A stretch of DNA of 64,000 bases from the NCBI GenBank assembly GCA_026414765.1, contig JAOAIJ010000022.1, positions 62,001 through 126,000 on the forward strand, written 5' to 3'. This document shows, piece by piece, positions 25,435-35,593 of this stretch. The translations under genes were made by a program, and so were the position numbers. This DNA comes from Clostridia bacterium. Lineage in GTDB: Bacteria; Bacillota; Clostridia; Acetivibrionales; DSM-27016. The notes beneath the pieces were generated by a model. The model searched no databases, was not told the DNA's origin, and saw only the letters and a list, made by a program, of their open reading frames with translations. Position 1 is the stretch's first letter, and each line of letters opens with the position of its first letter.

Positions 25435-27513
25435 TTAAGCTAAAGAATTTACATCAAGGATAAGGGCAACATTTCCATCTCCAAGGATCGTAGCACCTGC
25501 TATTGATTTTATTCCCTGCAGTAGCTTTCCAAGAGACTTAATTACTATTTCCTGTTGTCCCAATACCGAATCTACCAGGAAGCCTGAAAGCTTATCACCT
25601 TTTTTAACTATAACAACAGTAAGCTGCTTCTGTACTTTTTCTTCTCTTGGTATTTCAAGTACTTTATCCAATCTGATAATAGGTACAACCATATTCCTCA
25701 ACAGAATGACCTCTTGCTTCTGAACCATTTTTATCTCATCAGGAGAAATGTTTTTTATCAAACTGACGGAACTAATGGGTATTGCATACTTTTCTTCACC
25801 TATCAATACCAGTAACGCCTGGATAATTGCGAGTGTAAGCGGAAGTCTAATTATAGTTCTGCTTCCTTTGCCCATTTCAGTTTCTATTTCAACATTACCA
25901 TTCAACGACTCTATTTTTGTTTTTACTACATCAAGCCCAACACCCCTGCCTGACAGGTTTGTTATCTGATCGGCAGTGCTGAAACCAGGTTTAAACAAAA
26001 GCTCTATAGCATCCTTCTGTGAAAGATTACTTGCTATCTCCTTACTTACTAAACCTTTCTCGATAGCTTTTTTCTTTATCTTTTCTACATTCATTCCCTG
26101 TCCGTCATCAGATACTTCAATAACAACGTTATTCCCATCCTGGTATGCTTTTAAGCTTATCTGTCCTGCACTTGGTTTTCCTAATTCTTTTCTTTTTTCC
26201 AGAGGCTCTATTCCATGGTCTACTGAATTCCTTAGAAGATGGATTAAAGGATCTCCTATTTCGTCTATAACAGTTCTGTCAAGTTCTGTTTCTTCACCTG
26301 ACATAGTAAGGTTTATTTCCTTACCCAGTTCCTTTGAAATATCTCTCAGCATTCTTGGGAATCTGTTGAAAACAGTTTCTACGGGAACCATCCTGACTTT
26401 CATAACTGCATCATGCAAATCAGTCGTAATTCTCTCTAAGGACTCAAGTGCCTCATTATAAGTGGAGGTACGGTCAATATTTTCTATACCTTCCAATCTG
26501 GTCTTTTGTATAATCAACTCACTTACAAGATTCATCAGAATATCAAGTCTGTTTATATCAACCCTGACTGTTTTTCCTGTCATTGCCTTTTTGGCTATAC
26601 TAGCAGCCTTACTTGCATTTCCATCGTCTTTTTCATCACTCGCAGCTTCACTACCGTTATCTTCAATCACTACACGTTCCGTTTTCACATCCTCGGTCTT
26701 TGTTTCGGATGCATCTATTGCTTTTGTTTCCAAAGTCTTAATTATTACCGTTTCGACTTCAGCAATTGAATTCAATTCTTTTTCAAAAAGCTCCTTGCTC
26801 TCTTTTGAAATAATGACTACAGTGAATTCATAATCAAATTTTTCATCCTCAATATCTTCAACCTTCGGATTCGACTTGATTATTTCAGAATGCCTTTCAA
26901 GCGTCTGGAATATGATGAAAGCTCTGGCAGACTTAAGTACGCATCCCTTGTTAAGTATAATTGTAGTCTGAAATACATTCATATCCATTTCTATAGCTTT
27001 ATTAATTACATTTTGGTCATATTGATTTATGTGAATATCAGCGGTTGCATGTCCTGAATCACTTCTCTCCGTGAAAGGTACAGCAGTTTCTTTATCATTG
27101 TGTGAATCAATAACAATATTCTCAGCGGATTTATTTTTTTGTATATCACTGAGGGCCTGAATGATCTCTTTATACTCATTGCTTCCTTCACTGCTTGAAT
27201 TAATTATGTTGTTCAAATAATTTTCCAGTGCATCCAGACATTTAAAAAGTAAATCAATCAGTTTTGTGGATACTTTAATTTCATTACTTCTCAAAGCATG
27301 TAAAACATTTTCCATATCATGTGTAAGCTTTTGCATCTTTGCAAAGCCCATAGTACCAGACATACCTTTTAATGTATGTGCAACCCTGAATATTTCATTC
27401 AGCATTGCGTCATCATTAGGATTCTGCTCCAATTGAAGTAATGATTGGTTTAATCCCTGCAAGTGCTCCTTTGATTCTTCGATAAAGATTTCAAGGTATT
27501 GAGACATATCCAT
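25435..27513 (-). CDS. cheA: Chemotaxis histidine kinase CheA
   Basis: 692 residues with the full CheA layout. The P1 Hpt domain has the phosphorylated His46 in RVAHTLKGMSG. A P2 CheY/CheB-binding region (about 160-260) follows, then P3 dimerisation (about 310-375, RVDINRLDILMNLVSELI). P4 is the ATPase with N, G1 and G2 boxes (LLRNSVDHGIE, VEVSDDGQGMN, LSGRGVGLDVVK). P5 is CheW-like (about 550-690). It phosphorylates CheY and CheB. The ATG overlaps the cheB stop by one base. Confidence 0.97.
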   Translation of the reverse strand: MDMSQYLEIFIEESKEHLQGLNQSLLQLEQNPNDDAMLNEIFRVAHTLKGMSGTMGFAKMQKLTHDMENVLHALRSNEIKVSTKLIDLLFKCLDALENYLNNIINSSSEGSNEYKEIIQALSDIQKNKSAENIVIDSHNDKETAVPFTERSDSGHATADIHINQYDQNVINKAIEMDMNVFQTTIILNKGCVLKSARAFIIFQTLERHSEIIKSNPKVEDIEDEKFDYEFTVVIISKESKELFEKELNSIAEVETVIIKTLETKAIDASETKTEDVKTERVVIEDNGSEAASDEKDDGNASKAASIAKKAMTGKTVRVDINRLDILMNLVSELIIQKTRLEGIENIDRTSTYNEALESLERITTDLHDAVMKVRMVPVETVFNRFPRMLRDISKELGKEINLTMSGEETELDRTVIDEIGDPLIHLLRNSVDHGIEPLEKRKELGKPSAGQISLKAYQDGNNVVIEVSDDGQGMNVEKIKKKAIEKGLVSKEIASNLSQKDAIELLFKPGFSTADQITNLSGRGVGLDVVKTKIESLNGNVEIETEMGKGSRTIIRLPLTLAIIQALLVLIGEEKYAIPISSVSLIKNISPDEIKMVQKQEVILLRNMVVPIIRLDKVLEIPREEKVQKQLTVVIVKKGDKLSGFLVDSVLGQQEIVIKSLGKLLQGIKSIAGATILGDGNVALILDVNSLA

Positions 27514-28583
27514 TACTTATGCACCCCCACAATTTTCATTATCTCTTTTGTAATACTCTTCAGCGGAACTACAGCATCTACTACACCCGTCTGAACTGCT
27601 ACTTTTGGCATTCCATATACAACACAAGATTTTTCGTCCTGGGCTATTATATAGCCTTTATTGACATTCTTTATCAGCTTAACCCCTTCACTTCCATCCC
27701 CGCCCATACCTGTCATTATTACGCCTATAAGGTTTGTAAGTCCTGTATTGGAAAGGGACTCCATCATTACGTTTACTGCCGGCCTATGGCCTCCCACAGG
27801 AGGAGATTGAGACAGCCTTATTTTTATATTTTTATTTTTGTCTTTCTCTACCAGCATATGATAGCTGCCTGGCGCAATATATACGTATCCTGGTTTTATA
27901 AATTCACCGTCTTCAGCTTCCTTTACAGTCACTTCACTTAAAGAGTTCAACCTCTCTGCCAGTGATTTGGTAAACCCCGGCGGCATATGCTGCACTACCA
28001 GAAAAGCAGCCGGAACATTTCCAGGGATAAGCGGTATAACATCCTGAAGAGCTTTCGGCCCCCCTGTAGAAGTTCCGATAGCAACTATATTTTTTATTTC
28101 ACTACTTTTAACTATATCACTTTTTGGCTTAATATGTAAGCTTTTTATGCATTGTTGAGTAATTCTTGTCGAATTTTTTGCAATTTTCACTTTTTCTATT
28201 ACTTCTATCTTCTTTTCATCACTGGACATCTCAAAAATGTTGGAAGGTTTTGTAATGAAATCCACAGCCCCATCTTCCAGCGCTCTGATAGTTTGTTCTG
28301 CTCCATCCTTGGTGACACTGCTCAACATAACAACAGGAATATATGAGGTCTTAAGAAGCTCTTTTAAACAGGTCAACCCATCCATTATCGGCATTTCAAC
28401 ATCAAGAGTAACAACATCCGGTTTGAGTTCCTTGACCTTTTCTATAGCTTCTACTCCATTTTTTGCAGTATCAATTACTTTAATGCTCAGATCACTTTTA
28501 AGAATATCGGATATAACTTTGCGCATAAAGGCCGAATCATCTACAACTAATACTCTTATCTCTTCTTGAAGCCCTTTGATCAT
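27513..28583 (-). CDS. cheB: Chemotaxis response regulator protein-glutamate methylesterase CheB
   Basis: 356 residues. A receiver domain (about 9-125) has acidic D15/D16 and phospho-acceptor D61 in TLDVEMPIMDG. A linker leads to the methylesterase domain (about 165-350) with the catalytic triad motifs GTSTGGPKAL, QHMPPGFTKSL and GMGGDGSEG. It removes methyl groups from chemoreceptors for adaptation. No cheR is present in the window, so the partner methyltransferase must be elsewhere. Confidence 0.97.
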   Translation of the reverse strand: MIKGLQEEIRVLVVDDSAFMRKVISDILKSDLSIKVIDTAKNGVEAIEKVKELKPDVVTLDVEMPIMDGLTCLKELLKTSYIPVVMLSSVTKDGAEQTIRALEDGAVDFITKPSNIFEMSSDEKKIEVIEKVKIAKNSTRITQQCIKSLHIKPKSDIVKSSEIKNIVAIGTSTGGPKALQDVIPLIPGNVPAAFLVVQHMPPGFTKSLAERLNSLSEVTVKEAEDGEFIKPGYVYIAPGSYHMLVEKDKNKNIKIRLSQSPPVGGHRPAVNVMMESLSNTGLTNLIGVIMTGMGGDGSEGVKLIKNVNKGYIIAQDEKSCVVYGMPKVAVQTGVVDAVVPLKSITKEIMKIVGVHK

Positions 28584-28587
28584 ATGT

Positions 28588-29286
28588 TTAGATCAACCCT
28601 TTTTTTCTTAGTTTTCGTTGCTCTACAAAAATAAATTTTATTATAGCTTCCCTATCCTTGTTATCTATCTTCCTGAAAAGAATTCCTATCTCATAACAGT
28701 GTCTGTCGGTATCTTCAAGCTTTATTACCCTTACTATAGTTCCGAAAAAGTTTCTTACATCATCTTCTGCCAATGTCAGTTCTATTTCCAGAATCTTATT
28801 CATTTCTAGCTTTTCTTCTGTAACAAAACATAACCCGCCGCCGCTTATATCCCTTGTATATGTCTTTTTATATTGAATCCCTTTATTATGCTCACTAATA
28901 AATGAAACTGCTTGTCTGTACTTTATCGGAATTGAGCATTCAAACCGGAAAAATTGCCGTCTTTGTATCTTTTCAATTTCGCTTAATATTTCAACTTCTA
29001 ATACTGCTATGTTATCAATTGTCTTTCTACCCAACACTTCTGCCCTGAATTTATACATTTCTATCCTGCCTGAATCCTCATACTTTCGTGTAAAGTACAC
29101 TTCCATATAAGTACCAATAGGAACGGGATATATGATACCTTCATATATTGGAGCCGCTATCACAGCTATATTTTCATCTTCAACCCATTCAAGCTCACTT
29201 ACGAAGGTGGGCTTTATTGTTTTCCCTTCATTGTCATAGAGTTCCAGTTCCAGTTTGTTTCCTATAGTCAATTCAGTAAGCTTCAT
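28588..29286 (-). CDS. PilZ-domain flagellar brake protein (YcgR type)
   Basis: 232 residues. An N-terminal YcgR-like beta domain (about 1-105) is followed by a PilZ domain (about 108-225). The c-di-GMP-binding set is present: RRQFFRF (RxxxR) near 110-116 and RDISGGGL (D/NxSxxG) near 147-154. Bound to c-di-GMP, such proteins slow or stop the flagellar motor. It lies between flhG and cheB, the usual clostridial place. Confidence 0.92.
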   Translation of the reverse strand: MKLTELTIGNKLELELYDNEGKTIKPTFVSELEWVEDENIAVIAAPIYEGIIYPVPIGTYMEVYFTRKYEDSGRIEMYKFRAEVLGRKTIDNIAVLEVEILSEIEKIQRRQFFRFECSIPIKYRQAVSFISEHNKGIQYKKTYTRDISGGGLCFVTEEKLEMNKILEIELTLAEDDVRNFFGTIVRVIKLEDTDRHCYEIGILFRKIDNKDREAIIKFIFVEQRKLRKKGLI

Positions 29287-29331
29287 TTATAACACACCCT
29301 GATTCCCAATACTGTATTTTCACTCTCTATC

Positions 29332-30243
29332 CTATGAATTAAGGAAGTTGACAAGCCTGCTGACAAATCCTTTTATACCGATTGTACCATTATCTTCTTT
29401 TTTCTCCCTGTCTTCCCCCAATTTCCTCGACAAGTCTCTTACAGACCTTGAAGCCTGACTTTTCGGAAAGTTTATCATGAATGGCTGCTGTAGTTTTACA
29501 GCCTTAATAACCATTTCATCCTGCAGTATATATCCCAGCGGGTTAAGTCTCAGTGATAAGAATTTTTCAGCTACAAGTGACAGTTTGCTCAGTATATCAT
29601 TTGCTTCAGCCTGACTTTCTGCGCGGTTGACAACTACTCTGATAATCTTTTCCTTGTCCCTGTTTGATACCATCTTTATTAAAGCGTATGCATCGGTGAT
29701 CGACGTAGGTTCAGGAGTAGTTACAAGAAGAACCTCGTCGGCTGCCATTACAAAGCTCATAACGTTGTCGGAAAGACCTGCTCCCGTATCAATCAGTATA
29801 ATATCTGCAAGTTTATCCAATAATGCTATATTTTCTATAAATCTGTCCAACTGCTTCTTTTCTATCTGGACAAGTTCCTCTACTCCCGAACCCCCAGAAA
29901 TAAACTTTATGTTTTTAGGCCCATCACACAAAACCTCCAGTATGTTTTTCCTATTGTGTATAACGTCAACCAGAGTATGTTGAGGAATAATGCCAAACAA
30001 AACATCAATATTTGCCAATCCGAAGTCAGCATCAAGTATAACCACCCTGTATCCTATCTCACTTAAGGCAATAGCCAGGTTTATGGTCAGATTCGTTTTT
30101 CCGACTCCACCCTTGCCGCTGGTTACTGTTATTACTTTTGCAGACTTCTTTTTGAAGTTCTCCAGCAGGTTAGCCTGATTTGCAGCTTGTCTGGCCTTAA
30201 GGTTTTCAATTATTTGCCTTAATTTATCTGCCTGATCCCTCAT
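29332..30243 (-). CDS. flhG: Flagellum-number ATPase FlhG (MinD/ParA family)
   Basis: 303 residues. The deviant Walker A motif SGKGGVGKTNLTINLA (about 42-57) is followed by VILDADFGLANIDVLFG and a C-terminal amphipathic helix for membrane binding. The N-terminal DQADKLRQIIENLKARQ stretch carries the DQAxxLR motif that activates the FlhF GTPase. It controls number and placement of flagella. The start codon abuts the flhF stop. Confidence 0.96.
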   Translation of the reverse strand: MRDQADKLRQIIENLKARQAANQANLLENFKKKSAKVITVTSGKGGVGKTNLTINLAIALSEIGYRVVILDADFGLANIDVLFGIIPQHTLVDVIHNRKNILEVLCDGPKNIKFISGGSGVEELVQIEKKQLDRFIENIALLDKLADIILIDTGAGLSDNVMSFVMAADEVLLVTTPEPTSITDAYALIKMVSNRDKEKIIRVVVNRAESQAEANDILSKLSLVAEKFLSLRLNPLGYILQDEMVIKAVKLQQPFMINFPKSQASRSVRDLSRKLGEDREKKEDNGTIGIKGFVSRLVNFLNS

Positions 30244-31473
30244 TTAAGATATGCTCCCCAATAATAGTTTTGTTATCTTTTCGGTGTTTGCAACTTCAAT
30301 ATCGTCAGGCACACTTTGACCGGTTGTTACATAAGATAGTTCTTTGTTTGTCCATAGTTTTGAGTTCAGTATCACTCCAGCTACCGGGGCTTCATCCAAT
30401 TTCGTAAATATTAATTTGTAATCTTTGAGAAAACTATAGTTGTTTATTATTTCTTTACAGTTGCTGTTGCTTGTCGTAGCACTCAATACCAGATAAATCT
30501 CATTTGCTTCGGAAGCTGCGACTAAAGTTTTCAACTCTTCAAACTGTGATTTGTTTCTATGGCTTCTCCCTGCTGTATCTATAAGTATTATGTCCTTATT
30601 TGAAAATGCGCTTATTGCATCACTTATTTCATTTATAGAATATATTACTGTTGCAGGCATACCCAAAATCTCTGCATAGGTTTTTAGTTGTTCTACTGCT
30701 GCTATTCTATAAGTATCGGCGGTTATAAGACCTACTTCCTTTTTCTGGTTTAATGAATAGTTGGCTGCAATCTTTGCAAGTGTAGTTGTTTTTCCTACCC
30801 CTGTAGGACCTACAAATATAACTATAGTCGGCTTCCCATCCTCTCTGAGCTTAATGGTATCCGGCTTACCTAATGCACCTGAAATAATGTTAAATAAAAG
30901 AGACGCCGTTTCATTAACACTCGCATTGGAGCCTACCTTTTCCTTAACTATGTTAATAAACTTTTTTGCATGTTCTGCATCCACTTCATTCTTTACAAGA
31001 TTATTATAAAACAACTGAAGTACATTCGGCATTGAAGGCTTTTTTTCCTCTACATCTTGCTGCTTTTCAGCCTTTTGTGCCATTGGCTGCATCTGTTCGT
31101 ATATTTTTTTCAGCAAAGATTCCATACTATTTACTTTATTCTCTAATTCCGAAATTTTTTCCTCTTTTTTGTCGAAATTATTTTTTTCTTCTGCTTTCTC
31201 TGTCAGGACATTGGTAACGACAGGTTTCTGTATTTCACCTGCATTCTTTGGCGCAGACCTGCCGGCAGCCGCATCTTTCTGAAGTGATTCCTTTTTGCCA
31301 TAGTCCTCATCAATAGCTGCTAACACTTCTATCATTGGCTTGGAAAATATGTTAAGTATCCCTTTCTTTCTGACTTTTCTTGTATTAAGAATAATTGCTT
31401 CGTTTCCCAAATCCATTTTAACTTTTAGTATTGCTTCCTGGGTATTGTTTCCCAGATAACGCCTTATTTTCAT
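30244..31473 (-). CDS. flhF: Flagellar SRP-like GTPase FlhF
   Basis: 409 residues. A basic N-terminal B domain (about 1-130) leads to the NG domain, with the P-loop FVGPTGVGKTTTLAKIA (about 223-239), DTYR, the DTAGRS switch and TKLDEA base-specificity motif. It places the flagellar base at the membrane and is switched by FlhG. It starts two bases after the flhA stop. A long charged linker rich in Glu and Lys separates the two domains. Confidence 0.97.
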   Translation of the reverse strand: MKIRRYLGNNTQEAILKVKMDLGNEAIILNTRKVRKKGILNIFSKPMIEVLAAIDEDYGKKESLQKDAAAGRSAPKNAGEIQKPVVTNVLTEKAEEKNNFDKKEEKISELENKVNSMESLLKKIYEQMQPMAQKAEKQQDVEEKKPSMPNVLQLFYNNLVKNEVDAEHAKKFINIVKEKVGSNASVNETASLLFNIISGALGKPDTIKLREDGKPTIVIFVGPTGVGKTTTLAKIAANYSLNQKKEVGLITADTYRIAAVEQLKTYAEILGMPATVIYSINEISDAISAFSNKDIILIDTAGRSHRNKSQFEELKTLVAASEANEIYLVLSATTSNSNCKEIINNYSFLKDYKLIFTKLDEAPVAGVILNSKLWTNKELSYVTTGQSVPDDIEVANTEKITKLLLGSIS

Positions 31474-31475
31474 CT

Positions 31476-33500
31476 TTAGACATTCACCATCCCTACTGAT
31501 TGAACTTCTATATTAGGGTCAAGTTCATTATATGATAATACTATAAGTCCTGGCATAACCTGTTCTGTAAGCCTCTTAAAGTAAAGCCTTACAACCGGAG
31601 AAGCAAGAATTACAGGCTGTTGGCCTAATTGAAGGAGTCTTTGCACCTGTTTTGACAAATTATTCACTATACTGTTTGTCGTACCGGGATCAAGGTTCAG
31701 ATAAGATCCATGCTCAGTTCTCTGCAGCGAGTCCATTATCATCTGCTCAAGCTGCGGGTCTAATGTTATTACATTTGATTTGCTGTCGGTTATAAATTTC
31801 TTTGAAATAGCTCTTCCGAGAGCCTGTCTTACGTATTCTGTCAGCATATCCGCATCATGAGTTATCGGAGCATAATCCGCCAGCGTTTCAAGTATTGTTA
31901 CCATATCACGTATGGAGACACCTTCCTTTAAGAGATTTGCCAGTACTTTTTGTATTTCTCCTATGGTCATGATCTTAGGAATCAGCTCGTCTACTATAGC
32001 AGGATAATTCTGCTTGATATTATCTATCAGTTTCTGAACTTCTTGTCTTCCTGTAAGTTCATGCGCATACTTCTTCACAATTTCCGTTAAATGTGTCGCA
32101 ATTATAGACGGTGCATCTACAACTGTATATCCATACATTTCTGCCCTGTCTCTCTGATTTTCATTTATCCATATGGCAGGCAGTCCGAATGCAGGCTCAG
32201 TAGTCTTTATTCCATCGAGTTCTTCCTCAGCCATTCCGGGATTCATTGCAAGGAAATGATCTATCATTATTTCACCTTTTGATACTTCAACACCTTTGAT
32301 TTTGATAATATATTCGTTTGGACTCAACTGAATATTATCTCTCAATCTTATTATAGGAACAATCATTCCAAGTTCCAGTGCAAGCTGCCTTCTGATCATT
32401 ACAACTCTGTCAAGCAGATCCCCTCCCTGGTTGACATCTGCCAGCGGTATAATACCATAGCCGAACTCAAGTTCAATTGGGTCAACCTGCAACAACGAAA
32501 CTACATTTTCTGGCTTTCTTATATCTTCAACTTCACTTTCCTGTATCTGTACCTCTTCCTGCATAATAGCTTCTTTTTCTTGATTTTTCAATCTAACACC
32601 GACAATAGCCAGTATTACTGCAACTATCAAAAAAGGCACTGTCGGTAAGAAAAATGACAGGATGACACAGGTTCCTGAAGCTACAAACATAACCTTTTTG
32701 TTATAAAACATTTGCTTCAGTATATCCTGACTCATTTCGGCATCTGAACCCGCTCTGGTCACGATAATACTTGTCGCTGTAGATATCATAACTGCCGGTA
32801 TCTGACTCACGAGGCCATCACCTATTGTCAATATAGTAAATGTAGATAGGGCTTCCATAGCTTCCATCTCCATAAACACCATACCCATTATGAAACCACC
32901 GATAATATTAATGACTGTTATCAAAATACCTGCTATAGCATCGTTTTTTACAAACTTGCTGGCACCATCCACTGCTCCATAAAAATCTGCTTCCCTCTGA
33001 ATATTTCTCCTTCTTTCCTTTGCTTCAGTCTCGTTAATCAGTCCTGAATTCAAATCTGCGTCAATTGCCATCTGTTTACCAGGCATAGCATCAAGGGTAA
33101 ATCTTGCAGCAACTTCGGCAACTCTCTCAGAACCCCTTGTAATTACCAAAAAGTTTACAATCATTATTATGAGGAACATAACAAAACCTACAACTATGTT
33201 TCCTCCTGCTACGAAATTTCCGAAGCCGGCAATTATATCCCCAGCTTCTCCAGTTGAAAGTATAAGCCTCATCGCAGTTATATTCAGTGTAAGCCTGTAT
33301 AAAGTAGTAACAACAAGCAGCGAAGGAAAAGATGAAAGTTCTAAAGCACTCTTTAGATATACCGTATTAAGCATTAAAATAAGCGTAATTGCTATGTTTA
33401 TTACAAGAAGAAAATCCAGAACAAATTCGGGTATAGGAACAATGATAGCCAGTATTATAGTTACAAGTATTGCTGGAACTGCATAATTCCCAAGCCTCAT
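31476..33500 (-). CDS. flhA: Flagellar export gate protein FlhA
   Basis: 674 residues. Eight membrane helices occupy about 1-305, with the FHIPEP-family signature (here around MAIDADLNSGLINETEAKERR, given by limits near 150-170) and the cytoplasmic loop RRNIQREADFYG. The C-terminal cytoplasmic platform (about 340-674) docks chaperone-substrate complexes. The ATG at 33500 has GGGGGAAG upstream; an earlier in-frame codon at 33515 overlaps it. Confidence 0.97.
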   Translation of the reverse strand: MRLGNYAVPAILVTIILAIIVPIPEFVLDFLLVINIAITLILMLNTVYLKSALELSSFPSLLVVTTLYRLTLNITAMRLILSTGEAGDIIAGFGNFVAGGNIVVGFVMFLIIMIVNFLVITRGSERVAEVAARFTLDAMPGKQMAIDADLNSGLINETEAKERRRNIQREADFYGAVDGASKFVKNDAIAGILITVINIIGGFIMGMVFMEMEAMEALSTFTILTIGDGLVSQIPAVMISTATSIIVTRAGSDAEMSQDILKQMFYNKKVMFVASGTCVILSFFLPTVPFLIVAVILAIVGVRLKNQEKEAIMQEEVQIQESEVEDIRKPENVVSLLQVDPIELEFGYGIIPLADVNQGGDLLDRVVMIRRQLALELGMIVPIIRLRDNIQLSPNEYIIKIKGVEVSKGEIMIDHFLAMNPGMAEEELDGIKTTEPAFGLPAIWINENQRDRAEMYGYTVVDAPSIIATHLTEIVKKYAHELTGRQEVQKLIDNIKQNYPAIVDELIPKIMTIGEIQKVLANLLKEGVSIRDMVTILETLADYAPITHDADMLTEYVRQALGRAISKKFITDSKSNVITLDPQLEQMIMDSLQRTEHGSYLNLDPGTTNSIVNNLSKQVQRLLQLGQQPVILASPVVRLYFKRLTEQVMPGLIVLSYNELDPNIEVQSVGMVNV

Positions 33501-33524
33501 TTGACTTCCCCCCATCTTTAGTAA

Positions 33525-34709
33525 TTACACTGCTCTTTCTTTTCCCTTCATGCTATAAACGAATGCCAATACCTCTGCAACAGCTTGATATAAATCTGCG
33601 GGTATGGACTGCCCGATTTCTACCGTTTCAAAAAGATTTCTTGCCAATGGCTTGTTTTCAACAATTTCTATATTGTTTTCCTTGGCTACTTCCTTAATCC
33701 TCTGAGCTATAAAATCTTGCCCCTTTGCGATTACTACAGGAGCATCGGATATTGCCGCATCATACTTTATCGCAACAGCAAAGTGTGTAGGATTTGTAAT
33801 TACTACATCAGCCTGCGGCACTTGCTGCATCATTCTCCTCATCGAAATCTGCCTTTGTTTCTGTTTTATTTTAGCCTTTACTTCCGGATTACCTTCGACC
33901 TGTTTATACTCCTCTTTTACTTCCTGCTTGGTCATCCTTAAACTTTTCTCATACTCCCACCACTGATATGCGTAGTCAAATATACCCAGTATTATAAGAG
34001 CTACACATATTCTTATGGCAACATTTATTGATGTAGTTCCAATATAGATAGCTATGTTCATAGGCTCCATATTCATTGTATTTATAACATTTCTTTCCTC
34101 ACCTTTCAGATATGAATATGCTATATAGCCTATAACAGCAATTTTAAATATCGACTTTATTAGTTCCGCTACAGAACGCATTGAAAAAATTCTTTTTAGT
34201 CCGCTCAGTGGGTTTATTCTGCTAAATTTAAAGCCAAGAGTTTCCATTGTAAACAAAAAACCAACCTGAGCATATCCTGCGATTAATCCAGTTACTAAAG
34301 CTATAGCAAAAATTGGAGCTGTTGTCTTTAAAAATACCGTCATTCCCTCAATGAATAGCTTGGCCAATACATTAACCGTAAACAAATCGTCAATCTTCGG
34401 ATATTCAGAAAAGACCCTTTTCATATAAACCGTCATTTCCTCATAAATGTTCTTTCCAAATATCCTCAGTCCAATAAATACAAAAATAAGGACAACTGCA
34501 GTTGTAATCTCCCTGCTTTGTAAGACCTGTCCCTTTTTTCTTGCATCCTGCTTTTTTTTGGGTGTAGCTTTTTCAGTCTTACCGTCAGCTGCAAATAACT
34601 GGAGGTTGATCCTAATATTTAAATTCAAATTCTTTATATTTGAAATATTTCCTTTTTCTAGCCCCAAACATCCAGCCTCCACTTCCAATACCCGGTCACT
34701 GAATTCCAT
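33525..34709 (-). CDS. flhB: Flagellar export switch protein FlhB
   Basis: 394 residues. Four membrane helices and the autocleaved NPTH motif, in VVITNPTHFAVAIKYD (about 302-317), mark FlhB, which switches export from hook to filament substrates. About 30 residues precede the usual LQLFAADGKTEKATPKKKQDARKKGQV-type start (described by its limits at about 37-63), so the N-terminus is longer than normal. I see no good internal start, hence the first ATG, four bases after the fliR stop, is kept. The next gene downstream is flhA. Confidence 0.96.
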   Translation of the reverse strand: MEFSDRVLEVEAGCLGLEKGNISNIKNLNLNIRINLQLFAADGKTEKATPKKKQDARKKGQVLQSREITTAVVLIFVFIGLRIFGKNIYEEMTVYMKRVFSEYPKIDDLFTVNVLAKLFIEGMTVFLKTTAPIFAIALVTGLIAGYAQVGFLFTMETLGFKFSRINPLSGLKRIFSMRSVAELIKSIFKIAVIGYIAYSYLKGEERNVINTMNMEPMNIAIYIGTTSINVAIRICVALIILGIFDYAYQWWEYEKSLRMTKQEVKEEYKQVEGNPEVKAKIKQKQRQISMRRMMQQVPQADVVITNPTHFAVAIKYDAAISDAPVVIAKGQDFIAQRIKEVAKENNIEIVENKPLARNLFETVEIGQSIPADLYQAVAEVLAFVYSMKGKERAV

Positions 34710-34712
34710 GTG

Positions 34713-35498
34713 TTACTTTCCCATATGCTTCATGAAGTTAAACATCTCTCCATTCATTCCATTAACCAACACTTCGATAAAAGCAACAAATGCAGGAATA
34801 GTAACTATCATAATCAAAAGACCAAGTATGATCTTTAATGGCATACCTACAACAAACACGTTTAGCTGAGGTACTGTTTTTGAAATAACGCCTAATGCAA
34901 TATCCGTAATCAGTATTGCAGCCAGAATCGGTGCGCTTATCCTAAAACCCAGGACAAAGGCTTCAGAAAAAATCCTTATTACATCATTTAGCAAAGCTTC
35001 ACTAAAAACAGCCCCCCCCAAGGGAACATATTCATAACTATCAAATAAAGCTTTTATTAATGCATGATGTCCGTTTAGCATCAGAAACACTAACATACTT
35101 ATTATTGAGTAAAAGTTTGATGTTATGGGAATCTGTATATTGCTAACAGGGTCAAGTACGTTTACCATACCAAAGCCTACCTGCATATCAATAAGCTGTC
35201 CGGCAATATATATCGCAGTAAAAATCAAGTACGAAATATATCCTAGTGTAATACCTACCATAAACTCTTTAAAGACTAGCAGGAGAAAGCCATATATATT
35301 ATCAAATTGCGAAGGTTTTTGCAAAGAAACATTACTAACAAGAATTATTGCTAGAAAAAATGCAAACCCTATCTTCAAGTAGGTAGGAACATTTCTTCTC
35401 CCAAATATCGGTGCTATTACGAATAACCCTGTCATCCTCACAAAAACAAGTAAAAACGAATCAAAGCCACTTAAGAATAAATCAACCGGAATAAACAA
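34713..35498 (-). CDS. fliR: Flagellar export protein FliR
   Basis: 261 residues with six hydrophobic helices and the FliR pattern FVRMTGLFVIAPIFGRRNVP near 19-38. It forms the export gate core with FliP and FliQ. The start appears to be TTG, with GGAGGGG eight bases upstream. The adjacent fliR-fliQ gap is 95 bases and of odd composition, unlike the tight spacing elsewhere. Confidence 0.95.
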   Translation of the reverse strand: MFIPVDLFLSGFDSFLLVFVRMTGLFVIAPIFGRRNVPTYLKIGFAFFLAIILVSNVSLQKPSQFDNIYGFLLLVFKEFMVGITLGYISYLIFTAIYIAGQLIDMQVGFGMVNVLDPVSNIQIPITSNFYSIISMLVFLMLNGHHALIKALFDSYEYVPLGGAVFSEALLNDVIRIFSEAFVLGFRISAPILAAILITDIALGVISKTVPQLNVFVVGMPLKIILGLLIMIVTIPAFVAFIEVLVNGMNGEMFNFMKHMGK

Positions 35499-35593
35499 TA
35501 GTGACTCCCCTCCAAAACTGTAGGGTCATCGGCTTTGGGCTATAGACTGTGGGCAATAGGTATACCTGCTGCCTAGCTCCTGCGGCCAGCGCC

